Of a stretch of DNA of 64,000 nucleotides, positions 46,131 to 55,934 are shown in pieces. Within the stretch, counting starts at the first letter, position 1. The number at the start of each line of letters is the position of its first letter. The translations under genes and the position numbers were made by a program. The notes beneath the pieces were generated by a model. It searched no databases. It was given only the letters and a program-made list of their open reading frames with translations, and had not been told where the DNA came from. The stretch comes from Eublepharis macularius. Taxonomy: Eukaryota; Chordata; Lepidosauria; Squamata; Eublepharidae. The stretch covers positions 12,051,001 to 12,115,000 of the forward strand of contig NC_072795.1 of the NCBI RefSeq assembly GCF_028583425.1, written 5' to 3'.

Positions 46131-46204
46131 AGCATTGCATAGAAGGATGCGCTTATATCTGCGAATGTATCACAGATGCTTGTAACACCCCAACCGTGTG
46201 ACTC

Positions 46205-46655
46205 TAAGCCAAGTTAAAAAGAGTCCAGTAGCACCTTTAAGACTAACCAACTTTATCGTAGCATAAGCTTTCAAGAATCACAGTTCTCTTCGAACTGTGA
46301 TTCTTGAAAGCTTATGCTACAATAAAGTTGGTTAGTCTTAAAGGTGCTACTGGACTCTTTTTGATTTTGCTACTACAGACTAACATGGCTAACTCCTCTG
46401 GATCTATGACCATGGAAAGCACCACATTCAGCCGAATGGAGAGGAAATCCATCAACCTCATGAAGAAACTGGCACAAATACAAACAGACATCATATCTGA
46501 CCAGTTTCTTCTTGCCCTCCATGCATCTGACGAAGAGAACTGTGATTCTCGAAAGCTTATGCTACAATAAAGTTGGTTAGTCTTAAAGGTGCTACTGGAC
46601 TCTTTTTGATTTTGCTACTACAGACTAACACGGCTAACTCCTCTGGATCTATAAG
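46205..46655. mobile_element. Penelope-like composite: three units and a coding tail
   Basis: A minus arm (46,215-46,293), a plus arm (46,294-46,408), a short non-repeat stretch (about 46,409-46,520) and a second plus unit (46,521-46,652). The outer flanks are AAGCCAAGTTA and AAGCCGAGTTA, an 11-bp duplication with one change. So the whole complex probably entered in one event. The non-repeat stretch keeps an open frame running into the second unit (MERKSINLMKKLAQIQTDII, then LHASDEENCDSRKLMLQ before the stop). This suggests it is the end of the element's own ORF and that the repeat unit overlaps the last codons. The element class is inference. Confidence 0.7.
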
Positions 46656-46674
46656 CCGAGTTACACTCTTCTAC

Positions 46675-46740
46675 ATAGAGTTGCCATCTCCAGGTTGGGA
46701 AATTCCTGGAGATTTAGGGGTGGATCCTGGGGCACCATGC
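46675..46740 (+). mobile_element. hAT MITE, left end only
   Basis: TAGAGTTGCCATCTCCAGG and GGGAAATTCCTGGAGATTTA; cut off at 46,740. Confidence 0.55.
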
Positions 46741-46979
46741 ATGTCAATAGTGCCACCATTTATTGTTACCAATAATAACAATATAGACTCCTTTGCTGAG
46801 AGACTCTGGCATTTCTGCCACAGAACCTCCATGCATTGCAGAAAAATCTGGAACATGCTCCAGGGCACAATCTCAGATCCTGTAGGTGACCCAAGTGCTA
46901 GTCCTACACCTGTATCGATGGACCTGAGACTTCCTCTGGGAACCAACACTAGCATGGGTTCAGCTGGTGAAAACACTAA

Positions 46980-47213
46980 GAGCGGAACCACAAGTGACAA
47001 AAGGCACAGATTGGACACTTGTCAGCTTCCCTCAAGTTCTGATGGGAAATGTAGGCAACTTGGTGGAATGTTGGACAAGTGACAGATGAAAAGTCCATTG
47101 GACAGCAGTTGGAGAGCCAAGCTGCAAGACTAGGATGCCTACATTTCCCATCAAAACCTGAGGGAAGCTGACAAGTGTCCAACCTGTGCCTTTTGCCACT
47201 TGTAGTTCCGCTC
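46980..47213. mobile_element. Palindromic MITE with exact TAA duplication
   Basis: 234 bp, ends GAGCGGAACCACAAGTGAC and CACTTGTAGTTCCGCTC; TAA on both sides (46,977-46,979; 47,214-47,216). Arms include CTTCCCTCAAGTTCTGATGG and its complement. Confidence 0.9.
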
Positions 47214-47385
47214 TAAGAAAGTGCTTTTGTGACTATGACCTCTGATTTCAGAACCCCCTTTGGAGCTGTGGACGGCTGATTCTCTAAAAACTTTCTGGAG
47301 GAGTTTGAAGGCCTTCTTTTTTTCCAGAGGGCTTTTGAGTTAAGTCCATGAGAATGGGGTGGTGGTGAGGGGGTGCAATGGTTAG

Positions 47386-47585
47386 GGGTGCCAACTCAGG
47401 TTGGTAAATTCTTGGAGGTTTTGAGCTTAAAGCCTAGGGTGGGTTGGGTTTGGGGAGGGATCTTAGCAGTGTATAAAGCCACAGACTCCACCCTCCAAAG
47501 CAGCCAGGAGAATCGATCTCTGTAGACTGGAGATCAGCTGTAATTCTGGAAGATCTCCAGGTCCCACCTGGAGGTTGGCAACTCT
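47386..47585 (+). mobile_element. hAT MITE (TAGGGTTGCCA family)
   Basis: TAGGGGTGCCAACTCAGG at the left, CACCTGGAGGTTGGCAACTC at the right, interior GACTCCACCCTCCAAAGCAG. Confidence 0.75.
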
Positions 47586-48178
47586 AGTCACCGGGGCCTT
47601 GCGGGCCCCATACATGCTCAGTACCATCCTGACCCTCGGGAGATGTGCAGAGCATCACGTCCCACAGAGGGCAGAGGCCTGGCCGCTGTGCTCTCCATAT
47701 GCATTGGCTAAAGAGGCCACGGCCAAGGTGATTGACCTCTGTTATCATTACCCTCCCACTCATGGTCTAGTGCAGACTTCAGCCCGGCTTCCTCTCCCAG
47801 TCCTCAAGCGACTCGTAGGAGACACTTGGACAGCCAGGCCTCCTTTGGCTCCCAAGGTGAGTGTATTGCTAGGCCCAGAAGTAGGACGGAAGGAAGCGTG
47901 CGAGAAAACTTATCTGGATATACCGAACGATAGCGATACGGACAGAAGTCTTTGTTTGCTTGGCCGGGCAAACGGCCAGATGTTGAAAGGGGATGGCTTC
48001 TGCCAGGAAACAGGAGCTGACTGGGGGACACAGGCTGGCTGAGTGGGAGCTGCAGAGGGTCAGAAAATCCCAAATCCAAACGGGGATCTGAAAGGGCCTG
48101 ATCCTTGGGAGTCAGCCTAGCAAAGCTGGGAGTCTTGGTTCCAAACCTCCGCTCGCTCAAAAGTTCTTAAGAGACTGA

Positions 48179-48412
48179 GAGCGGAACCACAAGTGACAAA
48201 AGGCACAGGCTGGACACTTGTCAGCTTCCCTCAGGTTTTGATGGGAAATGTAGGCAGCTTGGCGGAATGTTGGACAAGTGACAGACGAAAAGTCCATTGG
48301 ACAGCAGTCGGAGAGCCAAGCTGCAAGACCAGGATGCCTACATTCCCCATCAAAACCTGAGGGAAGCTGACAAGTGTCCAACCTGTGCCTTTTGCCACTT
48401 GTAGTTCCGCTC
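48179..48412. mobile_element. Palindromic MITE with exact TGA duplication
   Basis: Very close relative of 46,980-47,213 (same length, 234 bp, same GAGCGGAACC ends). TGA at 48,176-48,178 and 48,413-48,415. Confidence 0.9.
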
Positions 48413-49519
48413 TGAGAGCTTTGTCTGCATACGTAGAGCAAAGCGATACCGGTCTACCCCGGAGGGCTCTTGTAAGTAGGCTGATCTAGTCAAGGAGCAC
48501 TTGAAGCTTTCCCACGTGGGACTCTGCAGATCCGTCCCACAAACAGTGGGCACTTCCCTCTGCTGCAAGGACAGGAGGCTTCTGCCCAGAGCTCCTTGCA
48601 CCAGAGGACAGCACCAGCGTTAGCGGAATAGATTCACAGGATCCAGTTCAAATTGTGGCACGTATATAACAAAAACATGATTATCGGGGGTTGTTGCAGA
48701 AGCCAGTTTTCAGCCCCAGAAGGCTCTGGCTTGTGTCTCCCCTAGGCAAAAGATCAGTGGATCTTGGATCAGATGCTTGGGCACAAAGTTTCCCTTTCGA
48801 AGGTCAAAACAGATGACAGATTGCTGATAGCCATGGAAGAAAAAGATTCCCAGTCTTAGATAGGGGGCCATCCTTTGACAGAGATGGAACAACGCGTCCT
48901 CTCCCAGCACAGATCTGAATTGGTGCCCCCTCTCCCTGCTGGCTGAAAATTTTGCTTTAAAAGATCTGGGGAGACCCGCTTGTGGATCTTCCAAAGTTTC
49001 ATCTGCTTTGACTCTTGAATGCTTCAGTTATATGTCCAGTATACATTTGCTTTACATCCAGGCAACCGAAGGCAAGTAGATCAGGGGATTTGCATATGGC
49101 TTATTGAGTATATTGCAGTGATCAGGTCCACAGCATTCCTTTCAACATTTCCCCAAATGAAAACAAAGTCATAAGAGCCCAATGGAGGATCACTGCACGA
49201 GCCCTTCCTCGATACTCTCTACTGCTGTTGGCTCTTTTCTCTATCGAATGGATCCTGTACTCGTTTATCCTGCCGCAGCCTGTCCTGAAATGGAGGTGGC
49301 AGAGATTCTTTTGTACGGCTCAATATTATCTGCAAAATTATCCTAAAAGGTGTAATTAGTGTTCTAGCACCTGCAGTGTATGAAGCTGCTGGCTGCGCAT
49401 TGCATGGTGTGTTACAGTTCGTGCACATGCATGCTAGAAGCAAGATGAATGCTCGCTTTTGCTCAGATTTCTAGACATGGGGTGGGGGTAGCTAAACCCT
49501 GAAAAACAGCAATTGTAAC

Positions 49520-49977
49520 TAGGGTTACCAGGCCCTCTCAACCTCCCGGCGACGGGACTGGGGCCTGGCACTCACCTTTCCGGGGGGGGGGGGGGAGGGT
49601 GCACGTGCGCAAAGCAAGCATGATGACCAAATGGGCCCAATCCGTGCCAAAACGGGCTCATTTTGGGCCTGTTTTGGTGCTGATCAGGCCCGTTTTGAAA
49701 CGCTGTGGAGCACAGGAGCACAGTGACCCAAAATGGCTCTATTTGGGTGCGGATCGGGCCCATTTTGAGCTGCTGCAGAGCGCAGGAGCACTCTACAGCG
49801 GCCCCGATCCGGGCCGAACTGGGCCGATCCAGGCGGCTGCTGTGCATGGGAGCGTGCAGCACCACCGGGGAGTGTGCACAGAAGGTGCGCACCCCCCACC
49901 GGCTAGGTAAGTGGGGGTGGGGTGTGAGGGGTGGGGGCGGGGCATCCCCTGCCCCCACCGGGAGCATGGCATCCCTA
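49520..49977. mobile_element. hAT-type element with GC-rich interior
   Basis: 458 bp, ends TAGGGTTACCAGGCCC and GAGCATGGCATCCCTA. ATTGTAAC is duplicated exactly (49,512-49,519; 49,978-49,985). The interior repeats CGGGCCCATTTTG-like text and a G-run at about 49,580. Open frames across it are composition artefacts. Confidence 0.9.
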
Positions 49978-50002
49978 ATTGTAACAAATAGGGATGAAAG
50001 TA

Positions 50003-50185
50003 GGGCTGTCAAGCTCCAGGTGGAACCTGGAGATGTCCAGACTATGGAGATCAGTTCCCCTGGGAAAAAATGACTGCTTCGGAAGGTGGACTCTGACATT
50101 ATACCCCCTGAGTTCCTTTCCCTCCGTAAACTCCCAAGCTTTGCCCCCAAATCTCCAACTATTTCCCAACCTGGAGTTGGCACCC
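50003..50185 (-). mobile_element. hAT MITE (TAGGGTTGCCA family)
   Basis: TAGGGCTGTCAAGCTCC at the left, AACCTGGAGTTGGCACCC at the right. Confidence 0.7.
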
Positions 50186-50504
50186 CACCAAAGGAAGAGC
50201 AGTGATGTAGGGGAACGATGATGACAGCTATGAAGTGAACGGTAAGTACTGCAGAACCCTTGTCACCATAGGGGTATCTGGGGGTCCTTTTTGGACTTTT
50301 CAGTTTTCATTAGGAGGACAAGATGCAAAGCTAGTTCTACACAATTACTCAAGGGTGTGAGTCTGGGTATGCTTGTCACGTGTCTTGAAGTATCAAGCGA
50401 GCATGACTGGCACCCACAGCTGAAACATTTGGGTCTTTTTGGTTTAGAGGGCAGGTGAGCAAAGCGGAGGGGACAACATAGAAAAGCACAAAATTATGAA
50501 TGGA

Positions 50505-50700
50505 CAGTGTTGTGCAGTGGTTAGCGTATCCAGCTAGGATTGGAGACCCAGGTTCAACGCCCCACTCTGCCATGAAGCTTGCAAGAGGCCAGTCACTTTC
50601 TCTCCACCTTGCCTGCCATGGTCAGAATAAAAAGGGGGAAAGAAGAAGCAGTGTGCCTTGCCCCTGAACTCCTCAGAGGAAAATAGAAATAAAAAATGCG
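50505..50700 (+). repeat. tRNA-derived SINE
   Basis: ACAGTGTTGTGCAGTGGTTA, GGTTCAACGCCCCACTCTGC, and a degraded body. Confidence 0.6.
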
Positions 50701-50814
50701 CTAAATAGGTGAATGAGGAGAGAACAGAAAGGGAATTCCTACCCCTCCTCTCCTAAAGCTAAAACTCAGGATCTCTTGAGTCTTGGCAATAATGATTGGC
50801 AATTGGTTTAGGAC

Positions 50815-51125
50815 AAACAAAAGGAAGTGCGTGGTGTGTGTTAAATAGTTAAACTGCGGAACTCTCTGCCACAAGATGTGATGGGCTCTGGCTAAGATGG
50901 CTTTAAAAGATTATTGGACACGTGCATGAAGGACCATTAGCCATGATAAAAAACAGATCCTGTAGTAAGATTCTGGATCCCAGATGTTCAGAGGTAAGCC
51001 ACCTGGGAGGTTCTGGTTGTGGGATTTCTGAGAATATCTAGTTGGCCAGTGTAGGGAACAAGATACTGTCCTACACAAACCCTTTGATCCAGCCGGACTC
51101 TTACTGAACTCCTTGTTGTAAAACA
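50815..51125 (+). repeat. CR1-like LINE 3' end
   Basis: Text like AACTGCGGAACTCTCTGCCA and GGCTTTAAAAGATTATTGGA is the ORF2 C-terminal region; TTCAGAGGTAAGCCACCTGG and TGATCCAGCCGGACTCTTAC are the 3' UTR. Confidence 0.55.
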
Positions 51126-52547
51126 ACTTTCAGAGCCTCTGGAAGATTCACTCAGGCCCCTTCTGCGTTTTATTTATTTTATGTTCGACGAGAACAGATA
51201 GTTCATGTTCAGCTATACCTCGATGTTCATTCAGTGCCCTAGACCGAGATGCTCCAGTTGTCAGACATGTCCCAGAGACTCCATATTGGCCAGACCGATT
51301 CCACAAAGCAGGAGGCAAATTGGACACATGGTAATGTCTTGTTAGCAAAACCGAAAGCAGATGTGTGTGCATGTTCCTGGAAGGGAGGCAGATGAGGTGA
51401 TGTTCTAATTAGGGCCATGAGTCATGCAGGCCTGGAAAGAGAGCCCAGAGAAGAGAATTTGAAAGTCGTGGCTGCCGCAGTGTCGGTTGCTGGTCTGGGT
51501 TTATTCCTGTGCACACGCAGGCGCCCCTGAGCTTAAGACCAATTTCTCTCTCTCCCAGTGTGAAATCTAATCTTCCAGTTCTGCCTTTGTTCTGTCAATA
51601 TTGTCAGAAAACTTGGGTACACTTCCCAAGAACGGAAGTTGTGATATCAAAGCATGGATCCTTTGCACGATTGGCCTAATTAACCCAAGCATTGCAACAC
51701 CCCTGCCCCCCCGCCTCTGAGTCGCTAGATCAAAATGAGGATACAATTGCTGGTTTAAGATACACTTTGCTGAACCTAAGCTGCTAGACAGACAGCTCTG
51801 GTCTGGCACAGCTTGTGATTTATTAAGATGAATGCTTCCCATCAACTGTGAGCTGTCTCTCCCTGCCGTAGGAAACTTCCCAGTAGAAGAGGGACTGAAG
51901 CCACAGACCAAACCATGAATTAAACCAGCTTTTCTGGAGAGGACAGATACCCTTACGTCCTGTGTTATTATGATACCCTTTCAGTAAGCTGAAGCAAGCT
52001 CTATTGAAACTATTGGAGCTTGCCACTATTGGAGACTTACCATGTTTCCTTTGGGAAAAGGAAATCCTCTTGGTTAGCCCTAGACCTCATAAATGAAGGG
52101 CAAGACAAATGTAGATACTGGAGAGAAGGTAGCATCTGGATTTAAAACCTTTCTGAAGGCCCCGACCTCAACCTTGGCCCAGGCCATGTTTCTGGACAGC
52201 TGTGCCTCTAAAAGTACTTTCCAAAGGACTTTCCTTGTACATTAAATTCTTTGCAGACATGGCTGAAGGAAGCGTGATCTCTAGATTAGCCCCAGGGTGT
52301 GGTCCTTGTTCTCAGATTGAGAGTTTTGTGAAGGGTTGCAGTTTATTCCATTTTTGAAAAGAGCCCTTCCATTCCTTCAAGGGGTGGCATACCTGGTTCT
52401 CCCTTCCTCTCTTTTGTCTTCACAACAACCCTGAGGGGTAGGCCATGCTCTGTGCATGTGTGTGTGTATGTGACCGGCCCAAGATCAACAACTGAGCATC
52501 ATTGCTGAATGGAGGTTTGAAACTGGGTCTCCCCCGTCCTTGTTATC

Positions 52548-52754
52548 TAGGATTGCCAGCTCCAGGTTGGGAAAGTCCTAGAGATCTTGGGGGTGGAGCC
52601 TGGAGAGGGCAGGGATTGGGACGAGAAGGGTATAATGGCATGGAGTCCACCCTCCAAAGCAGCCATTTTCTCCAGGGGAACAGATCTCTATGGCCTGGAG
52701 ATCAGTTCTAATTCTGGGAGATCTCCAGCCACCACCTGGAGGCTGGCAATCCTA
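52548..52754 (+). mobile_element. hAT MITE (TAGGGTTGCCA family)
   Basis: TAGGATTGCCAGCTCCAGG at the left, CTGGAGGCTGGCAATCCTA at the right. It lies just upstream of the THPO leader. Confidence 0.85.
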
Positions 52755-52859
52755 TGTTAGTCCCACACCATACTGGCCTCTAGTTGGCTGTTGGGAGGTC
52801 CCCACATTTCAGTGGCTGCAGGGACAGGCGTGCAGCATCTTGCCCAGAGTGCAGACAGA

Positions 52860-53244
52860 CTGTGATCTGGCGCAACACCAAACTTCTGCCAAGCAGGCGA
52901 CAGCAAAGCTAACGCCTGCCTCATCCCTCAGCTGTGAGCCAAGGAGGAAATGGCTGGAAGCGGGAAGCCTTCCTGAAGGTTCATCCTGCTCTGTGCTCCG
53001 GTGTCATGGCCCAGAGGTCACCGGCAGCAGCACAACAGGAAGCCAAGCGCCGCTTGCTTCCACGGCCGGGAACTGCGCAGATAGCCCTGACGAGGACGCC
53101 GCAGCTGCCCTGGCCTTCGCTCTGCTCGGTGGTCCTCGTGGCTGGGGCAGCAGTCAAACCGCCGTCAATGGAAGCCAGACGGGAGCTGGAGAGCAGCCAC
53201 CGACCCCAGGCAGGAAGATGGTGTGATGAGAGAGCCTGGTTGGC
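52860..53244 (+). promoter_or_regulatory. Probable THPO 5' leader / promoter region
   Basis: About 385 bp of GC-rich, repeat-free sequence immediately before the THPO start codon, between a hAT MITE and exon 1. It includes a possible splice acceptor (CCTCATCCCTCAG at about 52,932) and an AACAGGAAGC ETS-type motif near 53,034. It contains several upstream ATGs. Transcription start cannot be placed from sequence alone. Confidence 0.5.
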
Positions 53245-53254
53245 ATGGAGCTGA
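53168..53254 (+). promoter_or_regulatory. Upstream ORF overlapping the THPO start codon
   Basis: A 28-codon frame from ATG at 53,168 to TGA at 53,252-53,254, out of frame with THPO and ending eight bases into the THPO coding sequence. Human THPO translation is known to be strongly limited by upstream ORFs, one of which overlaps the true start, so this arrangement is probably functional. Whether the transcript contains it depends on the unmapped start site. Confidence 0.5.
53218..53226 (+). promoter_or_regulatory. Minimal upstream ORF (ATG GTG TGA)
   Basis: Two codons then stop, in a strong start context (A at -3, G at +4). Its stop shares a base with another upstream ATG (TGATG at 53,224-53,228). 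That second ATG is in the third frame, runs through the THPO start and stays open across the first splice. Confidence 0.5.
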
Positions 53255-53257
53255 ACC
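53245..53257 (+). CDS. THPO: Thrombopoietin coding exon 1 (13 nt)
   Basis: ATG GAG CTG AAC C followed by the donor GTGAGT, encoding MELN and the first base of an Arg codon. Human THPO also starts MEL and splits its coding sequence after 13 nt in the same phase, so this tiny exon is recognisable despite its size. The start context is strong (G at -3 and +4). Joined to the next exon it gives a signal peptide starting MELNRLLLFTAFLLH. It is too short for ordinary frame finding and was located from the required phase and the donor. Confidence 0.85.
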
Positions 53258-53627
53258 GTGAGTGATGGGCACGTGGAGATGGACCCAGAGGCCAAGGGGG
53301 GCTGGGGAGAGGGAGGCAGGACGTCTTTGGCTACCAAATGAGCAGTGCAAGGGCCCACCCTGTCACCTGACAGCTCTTCCTTCCCTCTAGGCCCAGGAAT
53401 GTGAGGGCTGGCTGGTGGCAGACGAAAAACGCGTGGCCTGGAGTCAAGAGACTGGCACTATCATAGTGGGGCTGAACAGTAGCCAGGATGGAGTCATTCT
53501 TTGCCCAGGGAATCATGTGAGATCCAGGTGTGAGCTAGGGGCTTTTTTTCTATGAAAACCACATTTTAGATTCATGGCTCCCCCCTCTAAACATGGGAAC
53601 TGTTTTTCAAGCAAGACAGTATGGATT

Positions 53628-54080
53628 ACAGTAAAGAGTCCAGGAGCACCTTTAACACTCACCAACTTTATTGTAGCAGAAGCTTTCGAGAACCACAGCT
53701 CTCTTCGTCAGATGACAAAGAGAGCTGTGGTTCTTGAAAGCTTATGCTACAATAAAGTTGGTTAGTCTTAAAAGTGCTGCTGGACTCCAAACCAAGAAAG
53801 GACTCCTTAAGTCCTTTAATCATAGATCCAGAGAAGTCAGCCGTGTTAGTCTGTAGTTGCAAAATAGGAAAAAGTCCAATAGCACCTTTAAGTCTAACCA
53901 ACTTTATTGTAGCAGAAGCTTCCGAGAACCACAGCTCTCTTCGTCAGATGCATGGCTGTGAAGAGAGCTGTGGTTCTGGAAAGCTTATGCTACAATAAAG
54001 TTGGTGAGTCTCAAAAGTGCTACTGGACTCTTTCCTGTTTTGCAACTGCAGACCAACACGGCTACTCCTCTGGATCTATG
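53628..54080. repeat. Two adjacent Penelope-like inverted pairs (THPO intron 1)
   Basis: First pair 53,628-53,790 (arms meet at about 53,713), second 53,818-54,080 (meet at about 53,953). Both have CTTTATTGTAGCAGAAGCTT on the minus arm (GCAGAAGC instead of GCATAAGC), so they share a recent source or one is a duplicate. The second ends in ACACGGCTACTCCTCTGGAT. Confidence 0.8.
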
Positions 54081-54134
54081 AGCATGGATTATGACATTGT
54101 ACTCAGTTCCTGAGCCAGGCTGCAGTTTCCCCCC

Positions 54135-54375
54135 CGAGAGGCAGTGTTGTATAGTGGTTAGAACATCAGACTATAAAACGTGAGACTCCAGATTCGAATC
54201 CCCACTCTGTCATGGAAGCTCACTGAGTGACCTTGGGGCAGTCACTCTCTTTCAACCTAACCTACCTAACAGGGTTGTTGTGAGGATAAAATGGAGAGAA
54301 TAATGTAACCTGCTTTGGTACCTATTGGGGAGAAAGGCGGGGCATAAATCAATCAATAAACAAACAAATAAATTT
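54135..54375 (+). repeat. tRNA-derived SINE, full length
   Basis: GGCAGTGTTGTATAGTGGTT, GATTCGAATCCCCACTCTGT (B box), GTGACCTTGGGGCAGTCACT, CAGGGTTGTTGTGAGGATAA and an AATAAACAAACAAATAAA-like tail. Confidence 0.8.
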
Positions 54376-55287
54376 GGGAGGCAGCCAGGCCTAGTTATGA
54401 GAATGGTTTTATATCAGTTTCTGTTACAGGCATGTTTGGCATAAAAATGAGGGTGGCAACATCTAGAGAAGTTAATGAGATTAATTGGTTATAATGTTCT
54501 TGCTCTATTAAAAAAAGGAGCCTAATTGCTCAGCCAGCTTTTTTAAAAAAAATATTCTTTGGAATACAAGAACTTCCAATCCCCATTGATGGGAATGCCT
54601 CCCCATAGAAGAGGCATTCCCTAAGTCTCCTAAGAGGAGGGGATACTTCTTTTTAAGAAGAGGCCTAATGCAACACCCTTTGAGAACCATTCTCAGCTGG
54701 CCCCTTCAGGACTATTTTTATTCATATATCAGCATCTTCGGATTTAAGCAAATAATGAAGCGATTAAACAGCATACATTTAAAAGTTTAATCGGGTGACA
54801 GCAAGAAGCAGGAAAAACCAATTAGATGATGCTTGAACGGAATCCAGTTTGGAGCAGCCGACACATTCCAGAGAAGCAACTGGACATTTTTTCCCTAGCA
54901 TTTAATTTCCCCCCCTAAAGGACAGAGCCAAGCCTAGGCTAGAAATAATATCCTGTGATTGATAAGACCTTTCCCTGAAGGGATGGCTCCGGTCACTCAG
55001 TGGTGAAGGAAACGCACTTTGCACATGCTCAAAGACCATTTCACTGCATCGCAAAGGTGCCTGCCGTAGCTCCTATTGAGCTGTGCTTATTTGTGATTGA
55101 GATGGGAGCAAAGCAGGAGACTGGGAGCAGGCAGAGTGGAAAGGGGAAAGAATGAGATGAGAGCATCCTTTTCCCAATGGAGTTGGAAGGCAGGTTGAGT
55201 GTGTAAGGCCTGGAATCCATTTTCCTCCTGAAACAAATCGTGGCCCTCCACTGGCTTCCAGCGCCCTTGTCTTACATGGGTGTTAGA

Positions 55288-55690
55288 CTATGGCCATTTC
55301 CACACACGTTAAATAATGCACTTTCAATGCACTTTAGCAATCCTTTGGAAGTGGATTTTTTGTTCCACACATGGAAAAGTAGTTCCAAATGTTCACTAAA
55401 GGGTATTGAAAGTGGATTATCCAACGTGTGTGGAAGCAGCCATCATTTGGAACTGGGTTTTCGTGTGTGAAACAAAAAAATCCACTTCCAAAGGATTACT
55501 AAAGTGCATTGAAATTGCATTACTCAATGGCCGTTTCCACACACGTTAAATAATCCACTTTCAATACACTTTAGTGCACATTTGTAACTGATTTTCCATG
55601 TGTGGAACAAAAAATCCACTTCTAAAGGACAACTAAAGTGCATTGAAAGTGCATTATTCAATATGTGTGGAAACGGCCAGAGTGTGTGGA
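55288..55690. repeat. GGCCGTTTCCACACACGTTA MITE, two copies
   Basis: Two units, each with inverted ends of the type CCACACACGTTAAATAATG and its complement, at about 55,290-55,440 and 55,530-55,680. A partial inverted third unit lies between them. The internal text CACTTTCAATGCACTTTA recurs in both orientations. Target duplications were not resolved. Confidence 0.7.
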
Positions 55691-55714
55691 AACGGCTTTT
55701 CTTTGAAACTCAGC

Positions 55715-55934
55715 TAGGGTTGTCATTCTCAAGGTGGCGGTGCGAGATCTCCCAGAATGACAACTGATATCCTGACTACAGAGACCAGTGCCCCTGGAGA
55801 AGGTGGCAGCTTTGGAGGGTGGACTCTATGGCATTATAACCTGCTGACATCCCTCCCCTTTCCAAACCCTGGCTTCTCCAGGCTCCACCCCCTCAAATCT
55901 CCAGGAATTTTCCAACCTGGAGTTGGCAACCCTA
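55715..55934 (-). mobile_element. hAT MITE with exact 8-bp duplication
   Basis: 220 bp, ends TAGGGTTGTCATTCTC and GGAGTTGGCAACCCTA; AACTCAGC on both sides (55,707-55,714; 55,935-55,942). Confidence 0.92.

Larger units (their letters stand above)
14000..53244. other. CHRD-THPO intergenic region, repeat-rich
   Basis: I found no host protein exon in this 39 kb. Repeats described separately take up about half of it. Stretches where I see no recognisable feature are about 14,430-14,940, 24,140-24,500, 25,815-26,340, 26,540-27,060, 33,700-35,370, 42,730-43,190, 44,420-46,020, 47,590-48,170, 48,420-49,510 and 51,130-52,370. Regulatory elements for either gene could lie there, but the sequence alone does not show them. 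Confidence 0.6.

Noticed and set aside
46304..46570. 88-codon frame as a host gene
   Set aside because: It is made of repeat units (KLVSLKGATGLFLIL text recurs in every copy); kept only as a possible transposon ORF tail.
49572..50183. 203-codon minus-strand frame
   Set aside because: It spans a hAT element with exact target duplications and a G-run, then a hAT MITE; composition artefact.
54135..54230. Functional tRNA gene
   Set aside because: Box-like sequences are present but no cloverleaf is evident, and the body and A-rich tail are those of a SINE.
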